NCBI RefSeq assembly: GCF_020526085.1 | Contig: NZ_CP084874.1 | Location: forward strand, 4,526,001-4,590,000 | From: Klebsiella africana | GTDB lineage: Bacteria; Pseudomonadota; Gammaproteobacteria; Enterobacterales; Enterobacteriaceae | Length of the DNA: 64,000 bases | Direction of reading: 5' to 3' | In this document: piece by piece, positions 16,601 through 24,700 of the stretch | How positions within the stretch are numbered: the first letter of the stretch is position 1 | Layout of the letters: every line of letters begins with the position of its first letter | The notes under the pieces: generated by a model | Told to the model about the DNA's origin: nothing | Database searches by the model: none | Seen by the model: only the letters and a program-made list of their open reading frames with translations | Position numbers and translations under genes: made by a program

Positions 16601-18568
16601 GCCGTCGCGGTTATCCAGCCCTCCTTCAGCGCTCATGGCCAGGTCGCCCTGCGCCGCAATCACTTGCCCCTGCTGGTTCCGAAGGCTGGCCACTTGTAGA
16701 GAAAGGCTGCCGCCAGCAACGATATTCCCTTGCGAATTTTCCAGCTCGTGACGCGTAGTGAGCTGAGCATTGCCCTGCGTCGTGCTGATTTTACCGCTGC
16801 GATTATTAATGTTATCTGAGTACAAAACGATATTGCCGTTAGCGGCAATAGTGCCTTCGCCGTTGTCCAGCGCGCCTTCGCTGGTAATAGACATGCCGCC
16901 GCTGCCGGTATGCAGCAGCGTTCCGTTTTGATTGAGCAACTGGCTGGTGCTGAGCGTCAAAGCATGGCTGTTGCTGACAATCTCACCGCCGCGGTTATCC
17001 AATCCCGCGCGAAAATCAAGGCGTAGATCGACCTCGCCCGTCTGCTGGATTGCGCCCTGTTGGTTATCCAGCGCCATTGCTTTCAGCTCAAGCTGGCTGG
17101 CCGTCAACAGGCCACTGTGGTTGTTGAGTTTGCCGCTGGCGGCCAACTGGAGTTTTTCGCTGGCCGCCACCACCGCATCTCGGATGGTGATATCCCCGGT
17201 CGCGGCGCTGACCACGATCTGCGCCCCCGAGGTTCGACTGTTATCAAGATCCACCGTCCTGCCCTGCGCCGTCAGCGTCCCTGCCGCCATATTGCGGCCA
17301 TTTAGCGCCAGCGAGCTCTGGCTATTCAGCGTCAGCGCGCCGCTGCTGGCGGTAGAACCATCGCTATTTAATCCGGCGGCGAGCGTACTGTTTTGCGCGC
17401 TACGCAAAGCGTTGGCGGCAATCCGCGTATCGCCTTGCGCGGCGATCATGCCGTCATTGGTTAGCGTCGCGCTGGCCGTCACCACGCTATCTTTTCCGGC
17501 GTACAGTTGGCCCTGGTTGTGAAGATCGCCCTTAACGGACAGTTGCAGATTCTGCGCGGACTGAATCACGCCGCTGTTGCTGAGCGAGCCATCAGCGCTG
17601 ATTGCTACGTCCCCCGCCGCCGCGCCGATATTGCCGGCATTGTGCACGCCTACGCCGCGCTCGGTACCGACAAGACGAATTTTATGGGCGTACATCCCGC
17701 CCAGCGCGCTGACGTCTATCGCCACCGCAGGCAGCGCACTGCCGTCGGCTGATTTTGCCGTCGTTCGGCTGTGCGCCGCATCGATCTGATTACGCCCTGC
17801 GGTGACCTTTAGCTCCTGCGCCCAAACCCCGGCGTTGATTTTCACCGCGCGGGCGAGCAGGTCGGTGCTGTCTACCGAGCTCGCATCAAGGCCGCCGCCC
17901 TGTATGATAATTTCGCCGCGATTGACATCATAACCGCTTATCTGCCCGTTACCGTACTGCACCTGGCCTGTCGTCAGCGTCGCGCGGTTGGCATTGATGA
18001 ACCCGCAGCCGTCGCAGCTAATTCCGGCAGGGTTAGCGATAACCACCTGCGCTTTTTGTCCGGCAACCTCGATATAGCCATTCAGCCGGCTCGGATCGCG
18101 GGTATTCACCTCGTTGAGGATCACTCTGGCTTCCCCTTTCGCCAGATTCGGGTTGCCGGCGACCATCCCGGCCAGTTGGGTTGAAGTGTTAGCGTGGCTG
18201 TTATTCAGCACCACGCCGCGCCCATCGACATCAAACTGGCTGTAGACGTTGCGTGAAACGCCTGCGCCGCTCGGTGTCTGAATATTGACCTGCGGCGTGC
18301 CATTGGCGCTATTGGCGATCTGCGGTTGCTGGCCGCCGGGCGCATGGTTATCGGCGACAATCGCCGCCTGAGCCGAAGTGAGACAGGAAAAAGCGAGCAG
18401 AAAGCTAAAAGCCAGCGGCGCCAGGGAGGACGTCAGCGTCGATCCGGTTCGCGCGTCGGCGCCGGATTGCGGCGACACGCCTGCCCGATGAGAGCGGGTC
18501 GTTTCCGCCACCACCATCAGCATCCCGCGAGCCTTATTAAATACGATTCGATAAAAGCGTTTATTCAT
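10676..18568 (-). CDS. cdiA: Contact-dependent growth inhibition exoprotein CdiA
   Basis: 2630 residues, uninterrupted. Extended signal peptide 1-68 (basic N end, hydrophobic stretch, AQA cleavage); TPS secretion domain about 70-330 with NPNL and NPAGISCDGCGFINANRATLTTG-type motifs; FHA-1 filamentous repeats (LDNQQG.I, DNRDGVLAANG) to about 1010; a region without repeats at about 1020-1390 in the usual receptor-binding position (many Tyr, WYEKK, YLQGYSND); FHA-2 repeats (GSQLQAGG) after it; pre-toxin domain about 2335-2411; VENN at 2412; toxin domain of 219 residues. The toxin part has CDTDC, then Gly/Ala-rich segments (IQYATTREVNYTDALIAT, WNTAGGATSSYIKGDD) and ends IINKVKK; I infer a membrane-active toxin. 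Exported by CdiB, anchored at the cell surface, delivered to neighbours on contact. Confidence 0.93.
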   Translation of the reverse strand: MNKRFYRIVFNKARGMLMVVAETTRSHRAGVSPQSGADARTGSTLTSSLAPLAFSFLLAFSCLTSAQAAIVADNHAPGGQQPQIANSANGTPQVNIQTPSGAGVSRNVYSQFDVDGRGVVLNNSHANTSTQLAGMVAGNPNLAKGEARVILNEVNTRDPSRLNGYIEVAGQKAQVVIANPAGISCDGCGFINANRATLTTGQVQYGNGQISGYDVNRGEIIIQGGGLDASSVDSTDLLARAVKINAGVWAQELKVTAGRNQIDAAHSRTTAKSADGSALPAVAIDVSALGGMYAHKIRLVGTERGVGVHNAGNIGAAAGDVAISADGSLSNSGVIQSAQNLQLSVKGDLHNQGQLYAGKDSVVTASATLTNDGMIAAQGDTRIAANALRSAQNSTLAAGLNSDGSTASSGALTLNSQSSLALNGRNMAAGTLTAQGRTVDLDNSRTSGAQIVVSAATGDITIRDAVVAASEKLQLAASGKLNNHSGLLTASQLELKAMALDNQQGAIQQTGEVDLRLDFRAGLDNRGGEIVSNSHALTLSTSQLLNQNGTLLHTGSGGMSITSEGALDNGEGTIAANGNIVLYSDNINNRSGKISTTQGNAQLTTRHELENSQGNIVAGGSLSLQVASLRNQQGQVIAAQGDLAMSAEGGLDNRDGVLAANGDIKLDADNLTNHGGKISAAQGDIQLTARHGVDNSQGNIIASGDIQLQAENLNNRHGQIGTAQRGSVNLTTSGLLDNQQGTITAFDALGIQSATVYNRQGELQSGGNLNITIHNRGLDNQQGQIVSAAALEIAGVNLALANTGGTLLAASKLSLDADSLSGDGEVLSQGDMSLTLRQAFHNAGRVIANGNLQWNLSGLGLINQGVISAGRALNLYAAKLDNRQEGEISAGENHLTVNGELVNRGLIDGGLTHIVATTLTNIGSGRLYGDAVALQAATLTNAAENGVAATIAARASLAMGVGTLNNQDHALIYSDGTLAIGGQLAEDGSLSGRAGVFNNHSATLESAGDMALDIQQINNYNDHLVTKDVMVEQSWRHEAALKGSVQRFDWSLVDTSYKNKYGVHDAIMPDGSRGDEFYEYQYQRTVVETQVVESDPGKILSGGQLIINSDKLNNYDSQIIAGGALGGVIGELNNVATTGKRVTTDVGTQTRWYEKKTSLPFGGTKTSQGKKSSEYEPTPTVHTIDLQTMKWQGNTQIDGHSGVINPRDRADETGEISAGRLVEVTPVNADGTVIRVVTPDTRLPVSSLYQIDPQAKAGYLVETDPRFTNGKAWLASDYMQNQLGVDQAMKRLGDGYYEQRLVREQIVKLSGGRYLQGYSNDEEQYRALMDAGVAFAKQYNLTVGVALTPAQMALLTSDMVWLVAREVTLTDGSVQQVLVPQVYARVKAGDLDGSGALLGGENVAFSVSRDVTNSGHIQSRDVTQLTAENIHNSGYIGGNQLTLNARTDINNIGGTLQGGDSLIAQAGRDINSASTLSGGPGNISLDRPAGIYVQNENGQLGLQALHNINLTASMVSNSAAGSQTQIIAGNDLNLQTLATTHSESGSWGKGNDRSLTQRSDIGTQINGGAVALSAGHDINARAASVTATSSLTVAAGNDINLSSGESSWHLTENSHQSSSGLLARRSLTTHDEVWAQNAIGSNFSGDSIVMQAGRDLLVSGSSVAGTQDVNLVAGRNLTITTAEESRQENHLRKEKHSGFSGTGGVGFSVGSSSLKATDVTTALSSAASTVGSSQGNLSLSAGNVLTVQGSDLVAGNNMALTGKTVNILAAENQSTQTHTVEQKTSGLTLALSGMVGSAINTAVSSANQASTESNGRLAALSGLQSALSGVQAYQASQMQTADSSPESMIGINLSWGSQSSKSTQRQTQNTSRGSSLMAGNNLSIIATETDINVEGSQLQAGGSALLNAARDVNLFSAENASTLSGKNESHGSSFGVGINFGQGANGLTVSASANAGKGHEKGNSLTHNETTLSAGERVTIVSGRDTTLTGAQVSGHQVTMDVGRNLTLSSEQDSDNYDSKQRSGSVGASGSMGGGSGSLNLSQSKMHSTWASVEAQTGIFAGEGGFDVKVGGHTQLNGSVLASTAAAELNRLDTGTLGFRDIKNYAEYSVEQQSAGVSTSGSVAGQFLGNAASGLLMGANGSGSDSSLTRAAVSEGSIVIRDSANQQQDVTGLSRDAAHANQTLSPIFDKEKEQNRLATAQKIGEIGRQVSDVLVTQGKLNAQAAQSDPAARAAARAKLVAGGNGSPSEEQISAQVSRTATADYDTGGKYQQVAQAVTAAMQGLAGGNLAQAASGAVSPYVAEIIHSQTTDSATGKVNVEANAMAHAVWGAIAAASGNNSALAGAAGAVSGELLGRWIAAEYYPDVKTEELSDEQKSTISALSTLAAGLMGGLSGGSSADAVAGAQAGKNAVENNAFGASAGTNLGFWFSQTPDCDTDCKGKLAEDVAKGNAVVSAHLAGTVGLGILPKGALITAAISGGANTAIQYATTREVNYTDALIATWVGAATSKTGWLGTVGWNTAGGATSSYIKGDDPMVGAITSSVGSGLGYGVGHYVVKPTANTIGKWITGGWDPKFDPVRLKYTEIKGLIGISKEMSPSKIPGTTGNITGSFSTEYGSVETQGIINKVKK

Positions 18569-18655
18569 TGCCGTTACTCGTCATCCGTTGTCCACCGCGG
18601 CGCGGAAAATCATCCCTGTGCGCAGCACGCGCCGCCGGGCGGCGCGTGAGTAAAG

Positions 18656-20338
18656 TCAGTAGCTCCAGCTGACGCTGAAACCAAAAGTTGCCGGATCGGT
18701 TTTAAAGCCATCGGGTTTGGCTAAAGGGATACCGGCGAACAGGTCGTAGCTGGCGCGGTGGTACTGGCCGCGCAGCCCTGCCACGCCTCCGGCGAGGTGT
18801 TTGCCCACCAGCGTTTCACTGCCCGCGCCGCCGACTTCGCCGTAATCCGCCCCCAGATAAAACTCCTGCCCCGGTAACGGGGTCGACCAGGCGATATCGT
18901 TACGTACGTACCAGCCGTGACTGGCGGTCAGGGTGCGCTCGCCGTCAAAGCCGCGTACCGTCCAGCGGTTGCCGATGGAAAACATATCCGGCGAAGTCAG
19001 CGGCGTGCTGCTCATCTGCCGCTGATAGCGGCTGGTAAAGCGAAAATTTTGCCCGCCCAGGGCAAAAGGCAAATTGAGCTGAGCATTGAATTGCAGGATT
19101 TTGCTGAGGGCGGTTGCTTCCCCCCATTGCTCTTCCGGCGCAGGTTGAGCGCCAAACCAGCGGGTACCGCGCTGATAGCTCACTCCGGCATCGAGAGTGG
19201 CATTGCCCAGGTAATGGCGATGCTGCAGGCCAAGCTTCCAGGCCGCCGTCTGCCGCCGCTGGACGGCAATCTCGGTGTCATTAATGAAGTTGCGCTGCTC
19301 GCGGGCTAACACATCGGCGCTAAGAGTGGTCTTCTGACTACCGCTACGGTGCAGCACGCGGCTCATCTGGAAATCAACGTTCTTGCTTTTACCGCTGTAC
19401 TGGTAATCGCCGTTGGCCCCCGCCACGGTTTGCACGTAATCGTACTGGCTGGCGGTTAATCCGAGCTGCCAGTAGCCCAGCGGGACCGAATAGTGGCCGG
19501 TCAGGTTCTTCGAAGATTTACCGCCGTTGCCATCGAGGTTATGTGAGCCGGAAAGGTAAAAAAGATCGCTTAAGGCTAGCGGGTTATCCAAGGATAGCGT
19601 CAGGTTGCCCTGATAGCGGCCGGTGGCATTAGAGCCGGAATCATCGAGCGAGGCGTCGACGCGCCAGAAGCGTTCCTGTTGGCGGTTAATGACAATATCG
19701 CTCTGCCCCGGCGTCTCGCCCGGAACAATTTCCATGCTGGCCTGTACCGTCGGCAGGCGCAGCAAGTTTTCCAGCCCCTGTTCAATATCGCGCAGGTCCA
19801 GTAGCTTCCCGTCAGTCGCCGGAAACGCGCTCGCCAGCCACAGATAATCATCGCTGTCCTCTGTAAATCTGGCTTCACGGATATAACCCGGCATCACCAC
19901 CAGGCGTAAAACACCGCTTTTTAAATCCTGCTGCGGGGCAAGGATCCGGCTGGTGATATAACCGCGATCGATTAATATATTCTGCAACTGGGCCATCAGT
20001 AGATTAATGCCCTTCCCTCCCAGACAACGCCCAATCGCTTTATTTGCCTGACGCTGGAGCGGAAGCCAATGCGGTAAGGCATCGGCGCCCTGTAAAATAA
20101 TCTGTGAAATAGCAAAGCAAGGTTGTTCCACGGGAAATAAACCATCATCGGTATTTATTTCTTCCGCTGATAAATGAATATCCGGTGACGGCGGCGCGAG
20201 CTGGTTTTCCAGCGCCTGCTGGCGCTGCTGCTGGTTGATGAACTGCTGCTCACGTACGGTATCCACAGGCGCGGCCCATGCCCAGGCAGGCAATATACAG
20301 ATAATTAAAACTTTATGAATGAAATTCCATTTATTCAT
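18656..20338 (-). CDS. cdiB: CdiB two-partner secretion transporter
   Basis: 560 residues from the ATG giving MNKWNFIHKVLIICILPAWA followed by AWA, a clear signal peptide; an upstream in-frame ATG at 20410 would put 24 residues before it and is less likely. Outer-membrane Omp85/TpsB protein: N-terminal helix plug region (QQFINQQQRQQALENQ), two POTRA domains (about 65-200, with CFAISQIILQG and VLRLVVMPGYI), then a 16-strand barrel with the loop-6 motif NRWTVRGFDGER near residue 475, and a C-terminal aromatic end FSVSWSY. It exports CdiA, whose gene starts 87 bp downstream in the same operon. Confidence 0.93.
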   Translation of the reverse strand: MNKWNFIHKVLIICILPAWAWAAPVDTVREQQFINQQQRQQALENQLAPPSPDIHLSAEEINTDDGLFPVEQPCFAISQIILQGADALPHWLPLQRQANKAIGRCLGGKGINLLMAQLQNILIDRGYITSRILAPQQDLKSGVLRLVVMPGYIREARFTEDSDDYLWLASAFPATDGKLLDLRDIEQGLENLLRLPTVQASMEIVPGETPGQSDIVINRQQERFWRVDASLDDSGSNATGRYQGNLTLSLDNPLALSDLFYLSGSHNLDGNGGKSSKNLTGHYSVPLGYWQLGLTASQYDYVQTVAGANGDYQYSGKSKNVDFQMSRVLHRSGSQKTTLSADVLAREQRNFINDTEIAVQRRQTAAWKLGLQHRHYLGNATLDAGVSYQRGTRWFGAQPAPEEQWGEATALSKILQFNAQLNLPFALGGQNFRFTSRYQRQMSSTPLTSPDMFSIGNRWTVRGFDGERTLTASHGWYVRNDIAWSTPLPGQEFYLGADYGEVGGAGSETLVGKHLAGGVAGLRGQYHRASYDLFAGIPLAKPDGFKTDPATFGFSVSWSY

Positions 20339-20650
20339 TATAATTAAGTCACAACGTTCCATGTCGAGTAATAAAAAGCAAAGCGTGGCATTTAATACAA
20401 CCAAACCCATGTTAATATCAACATATATTATTCAAGCCACTTCAAAAATCATTACTTAAAATTATAAACGCGTTCATTACCCCAGTTTCATGATATGGAT
20501 GAATCACCGTTAAGTTCTGCCGAAGACAATATGAAATCATCATGAAATAAGAATATGAGATTATGAATCAATATCGATTCACACTGAGAGCATTAGCGCG
20601 ACCTCTTTTTACGTTCTGCCGCTCCCCCATCGCACTGGGCTGAAATATGC
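20339..20650. other. AT-rich upstream region of cdiB
   Basis: Gene-free and clearly AT-rich compared with both sides. It must hold the cdiBA promoter on the minus strand; AATAATATATG near 20425-20440 (minus reading) could be a -10 element, but I cannot pair it with a -35. AT-rich CDI promoters are often silenced by H-NS; that is inference here. Confidence 0.4.
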
Positions 20651-20666
20651 CGTGATCTCAATCACA
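20651..20666 (+). promoter_or_regulatory. CRP-like site upstream of btsT
   Basis: CGTGA-TCTCAA-TCACA, one mismatch from the CRP consensus TGTGA-N6-TCACA. In E. coli btsT (yjiY) expression needs cAMP-CRP as well as the BtsSR system, so the site fits. It lies about 212 bp before the start codon and 29 bp before the first BtsR-type box. Confidence 0.65.
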
Positions 20667-20694
20667 TAATCATCTCCTGTTCACTTGATGGCCA

Positions 20695-20742
20695 ACCGCT
20701 TATTTCAGCTAGCGACCGCTTAACCTTCCATACAACCACTCA
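20695..20742 (+). promoter_or_regulatory. Three BtsR-type boxes in 20-bp phase
   Basis: Direct repeats ACCGCTTA at 20695, ACCGCTTA at 20715 and ACCACTCA at 20735, all fitting the E. coli BtsR (YehT) motif ACC(G/A)CT(C/T)A. Start-to-start spacing is 20 bp twice, about two helical turns, so all three face one side of the DNA. E. coli yjiY is described with two such boxes; the third is unusual. They lie in the position expected for a LytTR activator of btsT. Confidence 0.75.
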
Positions 20743-20878
20743 CCGATTTACCCAACTTTACGCGCGCGCTGTTCTGGCAAGATCGAAGGCAGCCTAGCTA
20801 ATCATTACCTCCATCAACCCTAACTTAAAACCAGACGGCTTCGGCCAATTATTCATCTAATTAACGCCAGGTTTTACT

Positions 20879-23029
20879 ATGGATACCAAAAAACTATTCA
20901 AGCACATACCCTGGGTGATTCTGGGAATCATCGGGGCATTTTGCCTCTCAGTCGTCGCCCTGCGCCGCGGTGAGCACGTCAGCGCCCTGTGGATCGTCGT
21001 CGCGTCGGTTTCCGTGTACCTCGTCGCCTACCGTTATTACAGTCTGTATATCGCACAGAAGGTGATGAAGCTTGACCCGACGCGCTCCACGCCGGCGGTG
21101 ATTAATAACGATGGCCTGAACTATGTGCCAACCAACCGCTACGTGCTGTTTGGCCACCACTTCGCCGCAATCGCCGGCGCCGGCCCGCTGGTCGGCCCGG
21201 TACTGGCCGCGCAAATGGGCTATCTGCCGGGCACCCTGTGGCTGCTGGCCGGCGTGGTGCTGGCGGGCGCGGTACAGGACTTCATGGTGCTGTTTATCTC
21301 CTCGCGGCGTAACGGCGCTTCGCTGGGCGAGATGATTAAACAGGAGATGGGGCCGGTTCCGGGCTCTATCGCCCTGTTCGGCTGCTTCCTGATTATGATC
21401 ATCATCCTCGCGGTGCTGGCGCTCATCGTGGTGAAAGCGCTGGCGGAAAGCCCGTGGGGCGTGTTTACCGTCTGCTCGACGGTACCTATCGCCCTGTTTA
21501 TGGGGATCTACATGCGCTTCCTGCGCCCAGGCCGCGTCGGTGAAGTGTCGGTTATCGGTATCGTGCTGCTGGTGGCCTCTATCTGGTTCGGCGGCGTGAT
21601 TGCTCACGACCCTTACTGGGGGCCGGCGTTAACTTTTAAAGATACCACCATTACCTTTACCCTGATTGGCTACGCGTTTATCTCCGCACTGCTGCCGGTA
21701 TGGCTGATTCTGGCGCCGCGTGACTATCTGGCCACCTTCCTGAAAATCGGCGTAATCGTCGGCCTGGCGCTGGGGATCGTTATCCTCAACCCGGACCTGA
21801 AAATGCCGGCAGTGACCCAGTACATTGATGGTACCGGTCCGCTGTGGAAAGGCGCCCTGTTCCCGTTCCTGTTTATCACCATCGCCTGCGGCGCCGTCTC
21901 CGGTTTCCATGCGTTGATCGCCTCCGGCACCACGCCGAAGCTGCTGGCCAACGAAACCGATGCCCGCTTTATTGGCTACGGCGCGATGCTGATGGAATCC
22001 TTTGTTGCAGTCATGGCGCTGGTTGCCGCCTCGATTATCGAACCGGGCCTTTATTTCGCGATGAACACCCCGCCGGCAGGCCTGGGCATCGTCATGCCGA
22101 ACCTGCATGAAATGGGCGGTGAGAACGCGGCGATGATTGCAGCGCAGTTGAAAGAAGTGACCGTCCACGCGGCGGCGACCGTCAGCTCCTGGGGCTTCGT
22201 GATTTCACCTGAGCAGATCCTGCAGACGGCGAAAGATATCGGCGAACCTTCGGTACTGAACCGCGCCGGCGGCGCGCCGACGCTGGCCGTCGGTATCGCT
22301 CACGTGTTCCACAAAATCATCCCGATGGCGGATATGGGCTTCTGGTACCACTTCGGTATCCTGTTTGAAGCGCTGTTTATCCTCACCGCGCTGGATGCGG
22401 GGACCCGCGCAGGCCGCTTTATGCTGCAGGATCTGTTGGGTAACTTCGTGCCGTTCCTGAAAAAAACCGACTCGCTGGTCGCCGGTATTATCGGTACCGC
22501 CGGCTGCGTCGGCCTGTGGGGCTACCTGCTGTATCAGGGCGTGGTCGACCCGCTGGGCGGCGTGAAGAGCCTGTGGCCGCTGTTCGGTATCTCTAACCAG
22601 ATGCTGGCCGCGGTGGCGCTGGTGCTTGGTACCGTCGTGCTGGTCAAGATGCAGCGCACCAAATATATCTGGGTCACCGTTATCCCGGCTGCATGGCTGC
22701 TGCTGTGTACCACCTGGGCGCTGGGCCTGAAGCTGTTCAGCAGCAACCCGCAGATGGAAGGCTTCTTCTTTATGGCTCAGCAGTATAAAGAGAAGATTGC
22801 CGCCGGCGGCGAGCTGACCGCACAGCAGATCGCCAACATGAACCATATCGTGGTCAACAACTACACCAACGCCGGCCTGAGCATTCTGTTCCTGGTGGTG
22901 GTGTACAGCATCATCTTCTACGGCATCAAAACCTGGCTCAATGTCCGCAACAATAAGGTGCGTACCGACAAAGAGACTCCGTACGTGCCGGTACCGGAAG
23001 GCGGCGTGAAGACCTCGTCACATCATTAA
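20879..23029 (+). CDS. btsT: Pyruvate:H+ symporter BtsT (CstA family)
   Basis: 716 residues, the same length as E. coli BtsT/YjiY. A many-helix inner-membrane transporter of the CstA carbon-starvation family. Conserved stretches include YVPTNRYVLFGHHFAAIAGAGPLVGPVLAAQMGYLPG near residues 80-116 and the SGFHALIASGTTPK segment near 340. In E. coli it imports pyruvate with protons under BtsSR control; the promoter boxes upstream support the same here. It is followed by a REP pair, then yjiX and yjiA. In E. coli tsr lies between this gene and the hpa cluster; here a CDI locus occupies that place. Confidence 0.95.
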   Translation: MDTKKLFKHIPWVILGIIGAFCLSVVALRRGEHVSALWIVVASVSVYLVAYRYYSLYIAQKVMKLDPTRSTPAVINNDGLNYVPTNRYVLFGHHFAAIAGAGPLVGPVLAAQMGYLPGTLWLLAGVVLAGAVQDFMVLFISSRRNGASLGEMIKQEMGPVPGSIALFGCFLIMIIILAVLALIVVKALAESPWGVFTVCSTVPIALFMGIYMRFLRPGRVGEVSVIGIVLLVASIWFGGVIAHDPYWGPALTFKDTTITFTLIGYAFISALLPVWLILAPRDYLATFLKIGVIVGLALGIVILNPDLKMPAVTQYIDGTGPLWKGALFPFLFITIACGAVSGFHALIASGTTPKLLANETDARFIGYGAMLMESFVAVMALVAASIIEPGLYFAMNTPPAGLGIVMPNLHEMGGENAAMIAAQLKEVTVHAAATVSSWGFVISPEQILQTAKDIGEPSVLNRAGGAPTLAVGIAHVFHKIIPMADMGFWYHFGILFEALFILTALDAGTRAGRFMLQDLLGNFVPFLKKTDSLVAGIIGTAGCVGLWGYLLYQGVVDPLGGVKSLWPLFGISNQMLAAVALVLGTVVLVKMQRTKYIWVTVIPAAWLLLCTTWALGLKLFSSNPQMEGFFFMAQQYKEKIAAGGELTAQQIANMNHIVVNNYTNAGLSILFLVVVYSIIFYGIKTWLNVRNNKVRTDKETPYVPVPEGGVKTSSHH

Positions 23030-23033
23030 CCCT

Positions 23034-23115
23034 GTTGCCGGATAACGCTACGCTTATCCGGCCTACCAAAAGCGCATTAACGTAGGCCGGATATAGCGCA
23101 AGTCGCCATCCGGCT
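23034..23115. repeat. REP/BIME pair between btsT and yjiX
   Basis: Two inverted REP units, ttgccggataacgctacgct at one end and GTAGGCCGGATATAGCGC at the other, ending ccatccggc. Lies in the operon between btsT and yjiX. Confidence 0.85.
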
Positions 23116-23138
23116 TTATTCGTTATCTGGAACTTATA

Positions 23139-23342
23139 ATGTTTGGTAACTTAGGTCAGGCAAAAAAATATCTCGGTCAGGCGGCAAAAATGCTGATTGG
23201 CATTCCGGATTACGACAACTACGTCACCCATATGCAAACCAACCATCCGGATCAGCCGTACATGACTTATGAAGAATTCTTCCGCGAACGCCAGCAGGCC
23301 CGCTACGGCGGCGACGGCAAAGGCGGCGTACGCTGCTGTTAA
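23139..23342 (+). CDS. yjiX: YbdD/YjiX family small protein
   Basis: 67 residues, the family length. Genes of this family almost always follow a cstA/btsT gene, as here. The Cys-Cys end (GGVRCC) and [26 protein letters not shown] core are characteristic. The function is not known; a role beside the transporter is assumed from context. Its stop overlaps the first in-frame ATG of yjiA by one base, although the likely yjiA start is 12 bases further on. Confidence 0.93.
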   Translation: MFGNLGQAKKYLGQAAKMLIGIPDYDNYVTHMQTNHPDQPYMTYEEFFRERQQARYGGDGKGGVRCC

Positions 23343-23353
23343 TGGAGGCAATA

Positions 23354-24310
23354 ATGGCACCGATTGCAGTCACCCTACTCACCGGTTTTCTCGGCGCAGG
23401 AAAAACCACCCTGCTGCGCCATATCCTGAATGAGCAGCACGGTTTCAAAATTGCCGTGATTGAAAACGAATTCGGCGAAGTCTCCGTTGACGATCAGCTG
23501 ATCGGCGACCGCGCCACGCAGATTAAAACCCTGACCAACGGCTGTATCTGCTGTACACGCTCCAACGAACTGGAAGACGCCCTGCTCGATCTCCTCGACA
23601 GCCGCGATCGCGGCGAAATCGAGTTTGACCGGCTGGTGATTGAATGCACCGGCATGGCCGACCCGGGGCCGATTATCCAGACCTTTTTCTCCCATCAGGT
23701 GCTCTGCGAGCGCTATCTGCTGGACGGCGTGATCGCCCTGGTCGACGCCGTCCATGCCCACCAGCAGATGGATCAGTTCACCATCGCCCAGTCGCAGGTC
23801 GGCTACGCGGACCGGATTCTGTTAACCAAAACCGACGTCGCCGGCGACAGCGAAAAGCTGCGTGAACGGCTGGCGCGCATTAACGCGCGGGCGCCGATTT
23901 ATACCGTCATCCACGGTGATATCGATCTAAGCCAGCTGTTTAACACCAGCGGCTTTATGCTGGAAGAGAAGGTTGTCAGCGCCACACCGCGCTTTCATTT
24001 TGTGGCAGAAAAGCAGAACGACGTCTCGTCGATTGTGGTCGAGCTCGACTATCCGGTGGATATCAGCGAGGTCTCACGGGTGATGGAAAATCTGCTGCTC
24101 TCCTTTGCCGAACAGCTGATGCGTTATAAAGGGATGCTGTGGATCGACGGCGAGCCGAATCGCCTGCTGTTCCAGGGCGTGCAGCGCCTCTATAGCGCCG
24201 ACTGGGACCGCCCGTGGGGCGATGAAACGCCGCACAGCACGCTGGTATTTATCGGCATTCAATTACCAGAAGAGGAAATTCGCGCGGCATTTGCCGGGTT
24301 ACGACGCTAA
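23354..24310 (+). CDS. yjiA: P-loop GTPase YjiA (COG0523 family)
   Basis: 318 residues from the ATG with GGAGG 7 bases upstream, matching E. coli YjiA in length. Walker A GFLGAGKTT at 11-19, the metal-binding CxCC motif (GCICC, Cys64-Cys67), and the NKxD-like TKTD near 160; C-terminal CobW domain ending PEEEIRAAFAGLRR. Members are metal-binding GTPases used as metallochaperones; the target of YjiA is unsettled. Co-transcription with btsT and yjiX is likely; a stem-loop follows. Confidence 0.94.
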   Translation: MAPIAVTLLTGFLGAGKTTLLRHILNEQHGFKIAVIENEFGEVSVDDQLIGDRATQIKTLTNGCICCTRSNELEDALLDLLDSRDRGEIEFDRLVIECTGMADPGPIIQTFFSHQVLCERYLLDGVIALVDAVHAHQQMDQFTIAQSQVGYADRILLTKTDVAGDSEKLRERLARINARAPIYTVIHGDIDLSQLFNTSGFMLEEKVVSATPRFHFVAEKQNDVSSIVVELDYPVDISEVSRVMENLLLSFAEQLMRYKGMLWIDGEPNRLLFQGVQRLYSADWDRPWGDETPHSTLVFIGIQLPEEEIRAAFAGLRR

Positions 24311-24317
24311 CCTGCCC

Positions 24318-24339
24318 GCCTGCGCCCTAAGGCGCAGGC
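24318..24339 (+). terminator. Stem-loop after yjiA
   Basis: Perfect 9-bp GC-rich stem (24318-24326 with 24331-24339) with a CTAA loop, 8 bases after the yjiA stop. No clear T run follows, so termination strength is uncertain. Confidence 0.55.
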
Positions 24340-24700
24340 ACCCTCTCTCTGACATATCGTCAAAAACAGGGACCAAACGTCGGCAGCGCGTCGAAAAATG
24401 TAAAGCAACATTTTAATAAGTAACAGCGGAAACATTTTTGGAAATTATAAGAAACTGAATGAATAGGCCCCTTAATAATTAATGGCTGCTCTGTTCAGTT
24501 TCTGTTTAGCCCACCAATTAAACTGCGGCTAAACAGGCCAAATTTTATGATTGACCTTGCCGTAACCCAACGTCATTACAACATTTTCAAAACACCTTCC
24601 TGACAAAGACAGCATAAAAAATCGACGAGAGTCACATTTGCAGAGGCAAACATCGCTTGTTAAGGTTCCCTCAGACAAATTTATTGACGAGGAGTAAACC
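24340..24700 (+). promoter_or_regulatory. Upstream region of the yfaZ-like porin gene
   Basis: About 360 bp without a gene and AT-rich. It holds a perfect 9-bp inverted repeat (CTGTTTAGC at 24502-24510, GCTAAACAG at 24528-24536, 17 bases apart) that could be an operator or a leader stem-loop. The ribosome site GACGAGGAGT lies just before the ATG. I cannot assign promoter elements with confidence. Confidence 0.45.

Noticed and set aside
7900-20410. Prophage or integrative element around the CDI locus
   Set aside because: No integrase, phage structural gene, tRNA target or flanking direct repeat is visible.
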